This document shows positions 22,918-30,001 of a DNA stretch of 33,047 nucleotides, one piece after another. A program made the translations under genes and the position numbers. A model generated the notes under the pieces. The model was not told the origin of the DNA. It did not search any database and saw only the letters and a program-made list of their open reading frames with translations. Each line of letters begins with the position of its first letter. Position 1 is the first letter of the stretch. The stretch lies in IMG/VR virus record IMGVR_UViG_3300040801_005752, positions 1-33,047 of that record; one strand, given 5' to 3'. Origin of the DNA: a virus.

Positions 22918-25287
22918 TCATCCCGAAGCCCTCGCAGTGAGGAATCTCGAGCTCAGAAGTGTGGAGCACCGCGCCCAGTCGGACCACTTCGCGGGCATGT
23001 CGTCCACCACGACCACAGAATTTCGCCTCTTGTACACAATCGACTGACCCAGATAGTGGCCCCCGTGGTGCATCTTTCGGTCCCCTCTGCGCACATTCTT
23101 TCGGGCACTTTCGATGTCTCTGGAGCACACATCGAAGCCCATGCCCTCCAGAAATCGGGTCACTTCGGCAGGCTTGGGCACGTACCTCACACCCCGATCC
23201 TCACAGAAACTCCTCAGGTCTCCCCCGACCAGCATGTCCTCCTCACCGCTGATGTGGTCCGCCAGCAGCTGCTCCCAGGGGCTCACTTGGGACTCCATCA
23301 TCTCCTCCTTGATCGTGGTGAGGGGGGCATCCTGACACAGCCTCGCCCACCCCTCGGGCTTCAGCATCTCTCTCCCATACCATCTGCCAAGCCACAGCAG
23401 ATGCTCGGCGCCACCCCCATTCAGCCACTGCCGATACGCCCCGAAGAACGACTTGTCGGCCTCACTCTTGGGCAGCTTCAGCCAGCGATCCGCCAGCATC
23501 TCCAGCAGGGGATTGCCGCCCCCGGCATGGGGGGTTCTGCTGCTCGTCACATGGGGGATGAACCATCGACGATCCCCCTTGACAACCGAGATAGACGAGA
23601 AGAAGTTGGAGTTGAACAGGAAACAGGTCTCCGCATCCACCGTCCTCTCCCCCTCGTACATCTCCCTGACACTGACCCGATCCTCAGTGATGTACTGCTT
23701 CAGGCGATTGGCGACCTTGAAGCCTCCCTCGTCCTTCATCTCACTCACGATGATCAGCTGGGATCCGTCCGCCCAGTGGCTATACTGCTCAGTCAGAGCG
23801 TGACCGCTCAACCATGTGCAGTTTCGCTGACCGAGCAGCAGGGTGAGAGTGTCGGCGAGGGTGGTCTTCCCGGTGCCGTGGACCTCGGAGATCAGCAGGG
23901 GGGACCACCTCATTCGGTGGCAGGCAATCACCGCGCAGCACCAGCGAATCAGCTCGTGCCTCTCGCGACGATCCGGAATCAGGTGTCGCATGAACACGAG
24001 AAATGGGCTCGCCGCATGCCGCCAGTGGCCCTTCCGGGGCTCCCGAGCTCGCAGCGGCCCGGGGCGGTACTTGTTCAACACCTTGTCGCCCAGCGAGTCC
24101 TCGAAGATCCAGCCGGCCCCGACCCGCCGGACCCCCTTCTCCTCGGCGTGGTCCACCATGAATGGGCGATAGCCCACTCGGGAGATGGACATCAGATGCT
24201 CACTCTTGAACATCTCCTGCGACGGCACCTTCTTGTGCGGGGGGAACTTCGACCTGTAGGCATTGTCGAACTGTGCCGTGGTCAGCTTCATGCGGGGATC
24301 GCCGCGATACACCAGCTTGTTGGAATCCACCTCGAAGAACTGGGACACGAACTCTCGATTCAGAACCCAGTCTGTCTCCCCATTGTCGAGCAGCACCTGC
24401 TTCATGGCAGGCTGCGCCAGCTTCACGCTCAACATCAGCTTGTCGAGGGAATGTTCGAAGCAGGGATCGGCCATGTCCCATCCGCGGGGCGCCCCATTGC
24501 CCATATGATGGTACATCAGAACGAGGCTCGCATTCACGAGCTCACGGCTGACGGCATGCATGGCTTCGTATCCCGCCCGATCGTTGTCGGGCATGAGGAA
24601 CACCTCAACATCACGGCCGAACTGCAGCCAGGGGCCCGACGCCGCACAGGCTGTGCCGCCGGGCCAGGTGCAGTGTCCGTACTCCGACAGCCAGTCGGCC
24701 CAGGGGTGCACCGGGGGGAGCTCCTCGTCGGGCACACCATTCAGCGCTGACTCCTCCCTTCTTCGCTTCGAGGCCACAGCGTCGAGTGCCGCGTCGACGG
24801 CCTTCTCTCCCTCGTGCACCATCACCTTCGATCGGCCTCGCCAGTCGCCATACAGCGGGGCGGGCAGCCCGCTGGGCCAGCCCGCCTGCTGCCAGGTGAC
24901 GCCGTCGTAGATGTGGGGCAGGCACTTCTTTTCCTTTAGGACCGTCCCGTTCCACTCAGTGCCGGCCTCGAGGCGATGGACGACGAGCAGGGCCCGCCGC
25001 GCCTCGTCCTCGTACACATACTCCCGCGCGCCCTCGGGCAGCGGGGGGAGCTTCACACCCACGGGACAGGAGACGGGAGCGATGATCGACAGCAGCCTCT
25101 GGCTGTTCTTCTTGATCCACTCCGCCTGCTTCTTGCTGGGGTCAGGCACCCAGTCGGGCTTGTCCAGTCCTCCATTCTCCGTCACGACGATGCGCGAGGC
25201 ACCCGCGCCAGAGTCTCCGTTGCGATAGATCAGATAGACGCCGCCGCCAGTGGCAGTGGCGCCGATCTGTTGGAAATAGTTGCTCAT
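22918..25287 (-). CDS. Replication protein: Toprim domain plus SF3/DUF5906-type helicase (789 aa)
   Basis: ATG at 25285-25287 with GGAGAA about 8 nt upstream. Residues 155-170 hold a Toprim glutamate motif, VMVHEGEKAVDAALDA (E159-K162). Residues 229-239 hold VFLMPDNDRAG with the D-x-D pair, and WDMAD follows at 270-274. The helicase half has Walker A GTGKTT (471-476), Walker B LIIVSEMKD (511-519), and FLFNSN (556-561) with GDRRWF (571-576), the arrangement of VapE/DUF5906 and SF3-type phage helicases. It probably primes and unwinds DNA at the origin, like other phage primase-helicase fusions. No zinc-binding primase domain or DNA polymerase was seen nearby. Confidence 0.9.
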   Translation of the reverse strand: MSNYFQQIGATATGGGVYLIYRNGDSGAGASRIVVTENGGLDKPDWVPDPSKKQAEWIKKNSQRLLSIIAPVSCPVGVKLPPLPEGAREYVYEDEARRALLVVHRLEAGTEWNGTVLKEKKCLPHIYDGVTWQQAGWPSGLPAPLYGDWRGRSKVMVHEGEKAVDAALDAVASKRRREESALNGVPDEELPPVHPWADWLSEYGHCTWPGGTACAASGPWLQFGRDVEVFLMPDNDRAGYEAMHAVSRELVNASLVLMYHHMGNGAPRGWDMADPCFEHSLDKLMLSVKLAQPAMKQVLLDNGETDWVLNREFVSQFFEVDSNKLVYRGDPRMKLTTAQFDNAYRSKFPPHKKVPSQEMFKSEHLMSISRVGYRPFMVDHAEEKGVRRVGAGWIFEDSLGDKVLNKYRPGPLRAREPRKGHWRHAASPFLVFMRHLIPDRRERHELIRWCCAVIACHRMRWSPLLISEVHGTGKTTLADTLTLLLGQRNCTWLSGHALTEQYSHWADGSQLIIVSEMKDEGGFKVANRLKQYITEDRVSVREMYEGERTVDAETCFLFNSNFFSSISVVKGDRRWFIPHVTSSRTPHAGGGNPLLEMLADRWLKLPKSEADKSFFGAYRQWLNGGGAEHLLWLGRWYGREMLKPEGWARLCQDAPLTTIKEEMMESQVSPWEQLLADHISGEEDMLVGGDLRSFCEDRGVRYVPKPAEVTRFLEGMGFDVCSRDIESARKNVRRGDRKMHHGGHYLGQSIVYKRRNSVVVVDDMPAKWSDWARCSTLLSSRFLTARASG

Positions 25288-25335
25288 GTGTGGGATTCTC
25301 CGTCGACGTGTGAGGGCCGATATGGGCCAGCCATC

Positions 25336-25364
25336 ACTATGCCGGGTGCCGAGGGGGAAGGAAA
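25336..25364 (-). promoter_or_regulatory. Promoter-like motif for the replication operon (TTTCCT-17-CATAGT)
   Basis: On the minus strand TTTCCT (25364-25359), exactly 17 bp, then CATAGT (25341-25336). The -35 departs from the family consensus TTTACT by one base and is preceded by GC as in other members. The predicted transcript starts near 25329 and the leader runs to the start of the replication gene. Between the stop at 25424 and this site lies a GC-rich stem region (25391-25417) built of GGGGCTCC units. Confidence 0.6.
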
Positions 25365-25423
25365 GCGAGGAGTTGTCTGCGGGTCGATTAGGGGCTCCCG
25401 GGGCTCCCGGAGCCTCCTGATCT

Positions 25424-25675
25424 CTACTTCCCCTCGAGCTCCATTCGCTTCAGGGCCAGCCTCACCCCCCGCTCGACGACCTCCATCGCCTTCTCCTCAG
25501 TGTCGTATCTCGCGCCCCGCTCGACCGCCACGCCCGGGAGCGAGATCCGCGCACGCCAGGGGGGATCCTCCTCACGCAGCTTCTCCCACCAGACGACGCC
25601 GACAGCCACCTTGCCGAGATACAGCAGCGACTGCACGCTGCCGGTCGACCCCTTGTGCTTCCTCCACTCCATCAT
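25424..25675 (-). CDS. Small early hypothetical protein (83 aa)
   Basis: ATG at 25673-25675, overlapping the upstream stop by ATGA. The sequence starts MMEWRKHKGSTGSVQSLLYL and has a beta-strand pattern with KVAVGVVWWEKLREED, then ISLPG and an acidic helix DTEEKAMEVVERGVRLALK. This strand-rich core followed by a 'T-x-E-E-A-x-x-x-V-E' helix is common in small phage proteins of unknown role. It is the last gene of its operon. Confidence 0.7.
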   Translation of the reverse strand: MMEWRKHKGSTGSVQSLLYLGKVAVGVVWWEKLREEDPPWRARISLPGVAVERGARYDTEEKAMEVVERGVRLALKRMELEGK

Positions 25676-26064
25676 TCACTCTCCTTCAGCAGTTCCACAG
25701 TTCGCCAGCCAGCATCGGGGTCCGCGCCCCGCGCTCGCTGGCCCTCGCTTCTCGCCCTCTCGCTCGCGCACACGTAGCGGGCGGCGAGGGCGCGATACTC
25801 GATGCCCTCCCACTCGCCCACTGCGTAGACGACCGCGTTGCGGCTCAGAGCGTCGCTCGCCTCCCCCACGGCCCCGCGCACGGTCCGCCACTCGCCTGTG
25901 AGCTCGGCACGGGTGCGCACGCCGTCGGTGCCGGCTCCCATCATGATCACGGCCCAGCGCCGGGTGCCGGGGCCACGTCCCCCTGCCCTCGCGCCGATCG
26001 TCGTGGCCACTGCGGCCTCCTCGTCGGGGGTGCAGTGGATGAACTCGCCATCGTGAGTGGCCAT
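25672..26064 (-). CDS. Early hypothetical protein (130 aa)
   Basis: ATG at 26062-26064 with AGAAAGGA 7 nt upstream, the same extended ribosome-binding site as other early genes. Not recognised. It has an Ala/Arg-rich, largely helical sequence with a cluster EGQRARGADPDAGWRTVELL near the end and TPDEEAAVATTIGARAGGRG near the start. It overlaps the 83-aa gene by ATGA. No catalytic motif or membrane segment was seen. Confidence 0.7.
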   Translation of the reverse strand: MATHDGEFIHCTPDEEAAVATTIGARAGGRGPGTRRWAVIMMGAGTDGVRTRAELTGEWRTVRGAVGEASDALSRNAVVYAVGEWEGIEYRALAARYVCASERARSEGQRARGADPDAGWRTVELLKESE

Positions 26065-26100
26065 TGTTTCGTCCTTTCTGGTGTGGCAGAGTGAGAGAGC

Positions 26101-26292
26101 TCAGTTCGTCACTTCGGCCATGTCGATCTCGAGGCGGAGCTCGTCGGCCTCGGCGGCGCTGAGCTCGTTGTCAAGAACCGCGAGGCGCAGCCACCTGGCG
26201 GCGTGGCCGAGGAAGATCGCGGCCTCGGCGGCGCCGGTGGCCCGCTCGGCTTTGGTCAGAGCGCGGCGGGTGCGGTCAGCGTTGGGGGCCAT
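26101..26292 (-). CDS. Small helical early protein (63 aa)
   Basis: ATG at 26290-26292. The leader carries AGAAAGGA 8 nt upstream, as in other early genes, and the promoter at 26344-26372. The product is almost entirely alpha-helical and rich in Ala, Glu and Arg (TRRALTKAERATGAAEAAIF, SAAEADELRLEIDMAEVTN). It is the first gene of a three-gene operon. Small acidic helical phage proteins of this kind often bind host proteins, but nothing specific is shown here. Confidence 0.65.
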   Translation of the reverse strand: MAPNADRTRRALTKAERATGAAEAAIFLGHAARWLRLAVLDNELSAAEADELRLEIDMAEVTN

Positions 26293-26343
26293 GTCGTTTC
26301 TTCCTTTCTTGTGGAGCGGCCCAGCGCCGCCCCGGTAACAACA

Positions 26344-26372
26344 CTTATGCCCAATCGTGCCGCAGAAGTAAA
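26344..26372 (-). promoter_or_regulatory. Early promoter-like motif P26 (TTTACT-17-CATAAG)
   Basis: TTTACT (26372-26367), 17 bp, CATAAG (26349-26344) on the minus strand, flanked by CCACTTTACTTCTGC and GGGCATAAGTGTTGTTACC. A leader hairpin (8-bp stem, 26313-26320 with 26326-26333, with one G-U pair in the minus-strand RNA) follows the predicted start. Before the promoter, 26390-26410 can form a 7-bp stem GACGAAC / GTTCGTC. Confidence 0.72.
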
Positions 26373-26389
26373 GTGGAATAGCTGCCTCC

Positions 26390-26410
26390 GACGAACTTTT
26401 CTTGTTCGTC
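26390..26410 (-). terminator. Hairpin between DUF2786 gene and promoter P26
   Basis: GACGAAC (26390-26396) and GTTCGTC (26404-26410) form a perfect 7-bp stem. No T-tract follows on the minus strand, so intrinsic termination is uncertain. Its position just before a promoter parallels the terminators of the other cassettes. Confidence 0.4.
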
Positions 26411-26450
26411 AGAGCGCAACCTCCTGTGCCGTAAGGCTCGTCGCGCTCGC

Positions 26451-27179
26451 CTACGACGAGCCAATCTCCTCGCTCGTCGTCTCGTCGGAGGTCAGGCCGG
26501 GGTCCACCCTCTGCTGAAGGCCCGCCGCGTGCCCCATGTCCGCAGCGTTGGACCGCCGCGTGGGCTTCGTACGGGGGGTACGCAGCAGCGGGTACCTCTT
26601 CTGGACCTCGTCGTTCACCACCTGATCCTTGAGCACGACGAGCGCGGTGCCGCCCTCCGCATCCTCCATCGCCTCGCGCCTCTCCTCTGCCATGGTCAGC
26701 AGCCGCGTCGACATGCCGTAGCCGAAGGCGCGGATGTAGTCCGACCTCAGCTTGGCCCAGCTGTGTCGCGTGTCCATCTCCTCCCAGCGCTCCTTGAGCG
26801 CCTTCTTCCAGCTGCGCTCGCTGGCGCCCCGGGCGACCTCCAGGATGTAGCGGGCGACCTCGGTGTCCGCCTCAAGGCCGATGATCTCAGTCTCCCCCAT
26901 CGAGCGGCGGAAGACCACACGCACGTGGCAAAACGCCTCGATGCCGTGGGCGATGGGGTCGTCGACGAGGTGAATGGACCTCTTTCCCGAGCTCACGTCG
27001 ACCTGACGCACGCCGCTGTCGATCTGCTCTCGCAGCATCTCCTCGCTGAGGTCGTGCTTGGTGATCAGCCGGGCCGCCGCGCGGGCCGCGCTCTCGGCTT
27101 CAGCCTCAGTCGCCGCCTCGTCGTTGGCCTTGGCACGGAGGGCTCGCACTCGGCGGATGGCGTCTTGAATATCCGACAT
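26451..27179 (-). CDS. DUF2786-domain protein (242 aa)
   Basis: The start is the ATG at 27177-27179, with GGAG 6 nt upstream. The longer frame to the right is shadow. Residues 6-45 (IRRVRALRAKANDEAATEAE, ARAAARLITKHDL) are a clear DUF2786 helical pair: 'L-x-A-K-A-x-x-x-x-A-T-E-x-E-A-x-x-A-x-x-x-A-x-x-L-x-x-K-H-x-L'. A middle part follows with IIGLEADTEVARYILEVARG, then a basic helical segment SWKKALKERWEEMD, SWAKLRSDYIRAFGYGMS. DUF2786 proteins are frequent in phages and their biochemical role is not established. A divergent paralogue lies at 30002-30535. The ribosome-binding site is partly inside a hairpin. Confidence 0.85.
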   Translation of the reverse strand: MSDIQDAIRRVRALRAKANDEAATEAEAESAARAAARLITKHDLSEEMLREQIDSGVRQVDVSSGKRSIHLVDDPIAHGIEAFCHVRVVFRRSMGETEIIGLEADTEVARYILEVARGASERSWKKALKERWEEMDTRHSWAKLRSDYIRAFGYGMSTRLLTMAEERREAMEDAEGGTALVVLKDQVVNDEVQKRYPLLRTPRTKPTRRSNAADMGHAAGLQQRVDPGLTSDETTSEEIGSS

Positions 27180-27187
27180 GGGTATCT

Positions 27188-27226
27188 CCACTTCGCTGAA
27201 GTGGCCCGGGGGGATCCCCCCGGGCC
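27188..27226 (-). promoter_or_regulatory. Tandem hairpins: 24-bp perfect palindrome and RBS-occluding stem
   Basis: Positions 27203-27226 are a 24-bp perfect palindrome centred on GATC. Directly next to it, CCACTTC (27188-27194) and GAAGTGG (27198-27204) form a 7-bp stem with a three-base loop. The ribosome-binding site GGAG of the DUF2786 gene (27189-27186 on the minus strand) is partly paired in this stem. The two hairpins occupy most of the 56-bp gap between the 93-aa gene's stop and the DUF2786 start. Translation control or mRNA processing is plausible. Confidence 0.6.
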
Positions 27227-27235
27227 TCGGGCTCA

Positions 27236-27517
27236 TCAGAAGTCGATCTGGCTCAGCCGGCCCGAGTCGATGTCGGTCCACTCGATCAGGCGACGATCGA
27301 AGTCCACCACGACGAAGTTGCCCTCGTTGTTCGCGGTCACCCAGACAACGACGATCGGGCACTCGCCGAGCTCCGAAGGGTCGAAGTCGAAGCCGGTGAG
27401 GCTGCGCACACCTTCGCAGTTCTCGGGGGCGACGACCGTGCCGGGGCCTTCGCCACGGAGACGAGCCTGGGCGTCGTTCATGGCGGAGACGGCGACACGT
27501 GCTTGGGAGAGGTTCAT
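27236..27517 (-). CDS. Small early hypothetical protein (93 aa)
   Basis: The start is the ATG at 27515-27517 (MNLSQARVAVSAMNDAQARL), with AGAAAGGA upstream. The longer frame reading into the leader is not a gene. The product is acidic: an N-terminal helix, then LTGFDFDPSELGECPIVVVW and NNEGNFVVVDFDRRLIEWTD, a beta-rich second half. Unrecognised. It is the first gene of the operon that includes the DUF2786 gene. Confidence 0.68.
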   Translation of the reverse strand: MNLSQARVAVSAMNDAQARLRGEGPGTVVAPENCEGVRSLTGFDFDPSELGECPIVVVWVTANNEGNFVVVDFDRRLIEWTDIDSGRLSQIDF

Positions 27518-27564
27518 TGTTTCTTCCTTTCTGACCGGAGCGAGCCGCCGCCCCGGTAACAACA

Positions 27565-27593
27565 CTTATGCCCAATGACGCCGTAGAAGTAAA
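27565..27593 (-). promoter_or_regulatory. Early promoter-like motif P27 (TTTACT-17-CATAAG)
   Basis: TTTACT (27593-27588), 17 bp, CATAAG (27570-27565) on the minus strand. The upstream terminator hairpin (27597-27622) ends three bases before the -35. The leader contains a stem ACCGG / CCGGT (27534-27538 with 27553-27557) and AGAAAGGA seven bases before the ATG of the 93-aa gene. Confidence 0.75.
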
Positions 27594-27596
27594 GTG

Positions 27597-27622
27597 GAAA
27601 AGTTGGCTCCGGGCAACTTTTC
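27597..27622 (-). terminator. Intrinsic-type terminator upstream of P27
   Basis: GAAAAGTTG and CAACTTTTC form a 9-bp stem with an eight-base loop, five bases after the stop of the 130-aa gene (27628). The CTTTTC arm acts as a short T-tract. The stem is symmetrical, so it could terminate in both directions. Confidence 0.7.
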
Positions 27623-27627
27623 TTCGG

Positions 27628-28020
27628 TCAGCCCCGACGACCTCTCTTCAGGGGCCCGGCGGGGGCCAGCCCCAGCGACATCATGAGCTCGTCGCGACGC
27701 CCCCGACCAATCGACACTCGGGTGGACATCGGCCCAGCGACGAGTGACAGCAGATTCATCTTGTTCATGACCTCAGACTCGGTGAGCTCTCCGACCCTCC
27801 ACTCGATGGTGACCGCGATCTGCGGGCTCATCACCTTCCACATGCCCTGAGCGTCTGCCCAGGAGCAGAGCACACGGCTGGCGCCGTGTCGCCTTGCCGA
27901 CTCGGCCAGAACGTTGAATGCGACGCGATGAGCCTTGGTGGGCAGTGCCCGTGTGCCGAGCCTGCTCTTCTCCCAGATGCGGCCATCGTCGTCCACTGCG
28001 GGGTGTGTCACGATCTCCAT
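27628..28020 (-). CDS. Early hypothetical protein (130 aa)
   Basis: The start is the ATG at 28018-28020 (MEIVTHPAVDDDGRIWEKSR), with GAGGAGG 5 nt upstream. A GTG 12 codons further (28056) lacks a site. No family was recognised. The middle contains ALPTKAHRVAFNVLAESARR and RVLCSWADAQGMWKVMSPQI, and the C-terminus is basic (GPLKRGRRG). It is the last gene of a five-gene operon and ends at the terminator of P27. Confidence 0.7.
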   Translation of the reverse strand: MEIVTHPAVDDDGRIWEKSRLGTRALPTKAHRVAFNVLAESARRHGASRVLCSWADAQGMWKVMSPQIAVTIEWRVGELTESEVMNKMNLLSLVAGPMSTRVSIGRGRRDELMMSLGLAPAGPLKRGRRG

Positions 28021-28030
28021 GTCGTCCTCC

Positions 28031-28591
28031 TCACGGGTGATCAGCGGTGCGGCCACGGGACACGCACACCCAGCGCATGCTGAGCAGCGTGTCGGGGGGG
28101 TCCAGCTGCCCTCGCGGGCGGGGGGCCAGCCACATCATCTCGTAGTCGTCGGGGCACACGGCCGGGCGCACGTGATCCACCCCAGGGAGCTCCCAGACGG
28201 GATAGTCACGCTGCTTGATGTCCGCGAGCACCATGCGGCCGTCGCACAACAGGCCAAGGGCGGAGCGAGCACGGGCCAGGTGGGCCTCGCCCAGAGGCGA
28301 CACCTGTGGCTCGCCGGGGGTGCCGTGACTCAGCATCAGCCGCCAGATGTCGAACTCGTGACCCCGACGGCAGAAGACCTCGGCCCGGGCGGGGACGATG
28401 ACGGCCCCCAGCTGAGCAGTGTCCCCCCGCACCATGAAGCACACGGTGCGGGGGGTTTTCCGGTTCTCGTCATACTCCGGCTCATCTGGGTCGACGGAGA
28501 ATGGCAGCAGGCCCTCCTTCAGCGCCTTGGCGGCGTTCACCACGCCCGCCCGGCCGAAGGCGGCCTCTCGCAGTGCGAGCTCGAGGCGCAT
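28031..28591 (-). CDS. Early hypothetical protein (186 aa)
   Basis: The start is the ATG at 28589-28591, overlapping the upstream stop by TGATG. The frame extends further right as shadow. Features: an N-terminal helix LELALREAAFGRAGVVNAAK, then strands with RTVCFMVRGDTAQLGAVIVP, VFCRRGHEFDIWRLMLSHGT, and a C-terminal DDYEMMWLAPRPRG. The CRRGHEFD segment is not a recognised metal site. No function can be proposed. It lies mid-operon. Confidence 0.7.
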   Translation of the reverse strand: MRLELALREAAFGRAGVVNAAKALKEGLLPFSVDPDEPEYDENRKTPRTVCFMVRGDTAQLGAVIVPARAEVFCRRGHEFDIWRLMLSHGTPGEPQVSPLGEAHLARARSALGLLCDGRMVLADIKQRDYPVWELPGVDHVRPAVCPDDYEMMWLAPRPRGQLDPPDTLLSMRWVCVSRGRTADHP

Positions 28592-28968
28592 CACTCCTCC
28601 TCTCCTGGGTCCGTGCTGTGGCCGACCCACAGACTGGGGTTGCTCTTCAGCTGGATCACTTCTTTGCTGATCTCGCCGTAGCGACCGATCCGTGTGTGAA
28701 GATCCACGGTGATGTGATGCTCATCCGCGTCGTCGTCGTGCCAAACGGTCTCGCTGATGCAGGTCTTGACCACGGACTCTCCGTCGATGTCCAGCAGAGA
28801 TGCGTCGAAGCCGACCCGGTCGGCCCGGAGCTCGACCAGGTCCGCCGACTTGTATCGGGGAGACAGCCGCAGAGTGATGACGTCCTTCCGTACCGTCGTT
28901 TCGGTGATCTCTCGACCTTGCATCAGCGGGCCCAGCTTCTCGATGCTAATCGTGCTCATCTTCTTCAT
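28591..28968 (-). CDS. Early hypothetical protein (125 aa)
   Basis: ATG at 28966-28968 with GAGGAG 6 nt upstream. The product starts MKKMSTISIEKLGPLMQGRE and is beta-rich with many acidic residues (HDDDADEHHITVDLHTRIGR, SLLDIDGESVVKTCISETVW). Unrecognised. The stop overlaps the next gene's start. No membrane segment or catalytic motif was seen. Confidence 0.7.
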   Translation of the reverse strand: MKKMSTISIEKLGPLMQGREITETTVRKDVITLRLSPRYKSADLVELRADRVGFDASLLDIDGESVVKTCISETVWHDDDADEHHITVDLHTRIGRYGEISKEVIQLKSNPSLWVGHSTDPGEEE

Positions 28969-28978
28969 GGTCGTCTCC

Positions 28979-29365
28979 TCAGTGTGCGGTTGTCGAGCTC
29001 GTGTTGTTCTGCGCCAGCTGCTGTTGCTCGTATCCCAGCTGGTAGTTGGTCAGCCCCGAGTTGTGCCAGTCGAGGCCCTCCCCGATCGGGTAGTCGACCT
29101 CGGCTGCAGCAGCCAGGCGACCGGCGAGATGGGCCACCAGGCCCATGACCTCCTCGGGATCGAGGTTGTGTCTCAGCAACTCCATGCGGATCGCCAGATC
29201 GGCTGCCGCCAGCTTGTCGTTAGTCATGCTGATTCCCCTTCCTGCTGCAAGTTTGCCTGAAGCTCCCTCCACGCTCAGCCTACGAGCGGCCTCGGTCATG
29301 TTGTCGACAGTCGCACCTGCTCTGGCCAGCGTGACAAGGGCCTCCACCATCTTGTGACAACTCAC
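28979..29365 (-). CDS. Early hypothetical protein with possible internal start (128 aa), GTG start
   Basis: The given start is GTG at 29363-29365. It overlaps the 57-aa gene's stop by GTGA and is preceded by AAGGA seven bases upstream. A second in-frame ATG at 29225-29227 is also well placed, with GGAAGGGG upstream, and would give an 82-aa product (MTNDKLAAADLAIRMELLRH). The N-terminal 45 residues are helical (MVEALVTLARAGATVDNMTE). The C-terminus ends in a polar tail GYEQQQLAQNNTSSTTAH. No family recognised. Dual starts may produce two proteins from one gene. Confidence 0.65.
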   Translation of the reverse strand: MSCHKMVEALVTLARAGATVDNMTEAARRLSVEGASGKLAAGRGISMTNDKLAAADLAIRMELLRHNLDPEEVMGLVAHLAGRLAAAAEVDYPIGEGLDWHNSGLTNYQLGYEQQQLAQNNTSSTTAH

Positions 29366-29535
29366 TTTCCGATCCTTCCGATGATGCGGCCGGTGATCTT
29401 GCCGGCCAGGCGGCGCTTCAAGCGCTGCTCGATGGGGCGCAGGCTGCGGCGCTTGTGCGCCTGCTGTCCCGCCTGCACATCTCCAAGGAACTTGGCCAGG
29501 GCATAGAGAATGCTGCGAAACTTGTTGATGGTCAT
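29362..29535 (-). CDS. Small basic early protein (57 aa)
   Basis: The start is the ATG at 29533-29535 (MTINKFRSILYALAKFLGDV), with AGAAAGGA 10 nt upstream. The longer frame on the right is shadow. The product is strongly basic, with RRSLRPIEQRLKRRLAGKIT and GRIIGRIGK at the end. The N-terminal 20 residues are moderately hydrophobic. It could bind nucleic acid or a membrane, and neither is shown. First gene of a five-gene operon. Confidence 0.65.
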   Translation of the reverse strand: MTINKFRSILYALAKFLGDVQAGQQAHKRRSLRPIEQRLKRRLAGKITGRIIGRIGK

Positions 29536-29581
29536 GTGAGAAGCGTCCTTTCTGGTGGGCCCCTGTGGCCCGACAACAACA

Positions 29582-29610
29582 CTTGTGCCCAACACAGAAG
29601 CAGAAGTAAA
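29582..29610 (-). promoter_or_regulatory. Early promoter-like motif P29 (TTTACT-17-CACAAG)
   Basis: TTTACT (29610-29605), 17 bp, CACAAG (29587-29582) on the minus strand, with the usual CCACTTTACTTCTGC flank. The leader hairpin GGGCC / GGCCC (29557-29561 with 29567-29571) follows and AGAAAGGA comes before the gene. Confidence 0.75.
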
Positions 29611-29612
29611 GT

Positions 29613-29640
29613 GGAAAAGCTGCCCTCGCGCAGCCTTTCC
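29613..29640 (-). terminator. Terminator hairpin upstream of P29
   Basis: GGAAAAGCTGC and GCAGCCTTTCC form an 11-bp stem with one G-U pair in the minus-strand RNA and a six-base loop, a few bases after the stop at 29645. It ends two bases before the -35 of P29. Confidence 0.65.
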
Positions 29641-29644
29641 TGCG

Positions 29645-29995
29645 TCAGATCTCCCAGACGCGGTCACACATCTCGCTGGCCAGGTTGATCGCCTCGTCGT
29701 ACTCGACCTGATTCTCATTGCCGATGTCCATGTCCATCACCCAGGTCATGATCGCATCGACGACGGCTGCGTGGGCCTCGTGGGGGGAGACTCCCCTCTC
29801 CTTTGCTCTCCGCATGAGGGAGAGGGCCGATCGGGCATCGCAGCTGAAATCGGTAGTCACCACATACCCCTCGATCCGAATCTGAGGTCGCCAGTGGTTG
29901 ACCAGCACTTCGGTCGGGGACTCTCCGGCCCCCCATCTCTCAACCATCAGCCTGCGCATGGTTGATTTCAGGCGGCGAATCAGTTTCTCCTCCAT
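29645..29995 (-). CDS. Early hypothetical protein (116 aa)
   Basis: The start is the ATG at 29993-29995, preceded by GGGGAG nine bases upstream. A GTG two codons earlier (29999-30001) is also possible. Sequence begins MEEKLIRRLKSTMRRLMVER and has ESPTEVLVNHWRPQIRIEGY, then a helical acidic C-terminus (NENQVEYDEAINLASEMCDR). No family recognised. It follows the DUF2786-like gene and shares its operon. Confidence 0.68.
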   Translation of the reverse strand: MEEKLIRRLKSTMRRLMVERWGAGESPTEVLVNHWRPQIRIEGYVVTTDFSCDARSALSLMRRAKERGVSPHEAHAAVVDAIMTWVMDMDIGNENQVEYDEAINLASEMCDRVWEI

Positions 29996-30001
29996 GCCCA
30001 C

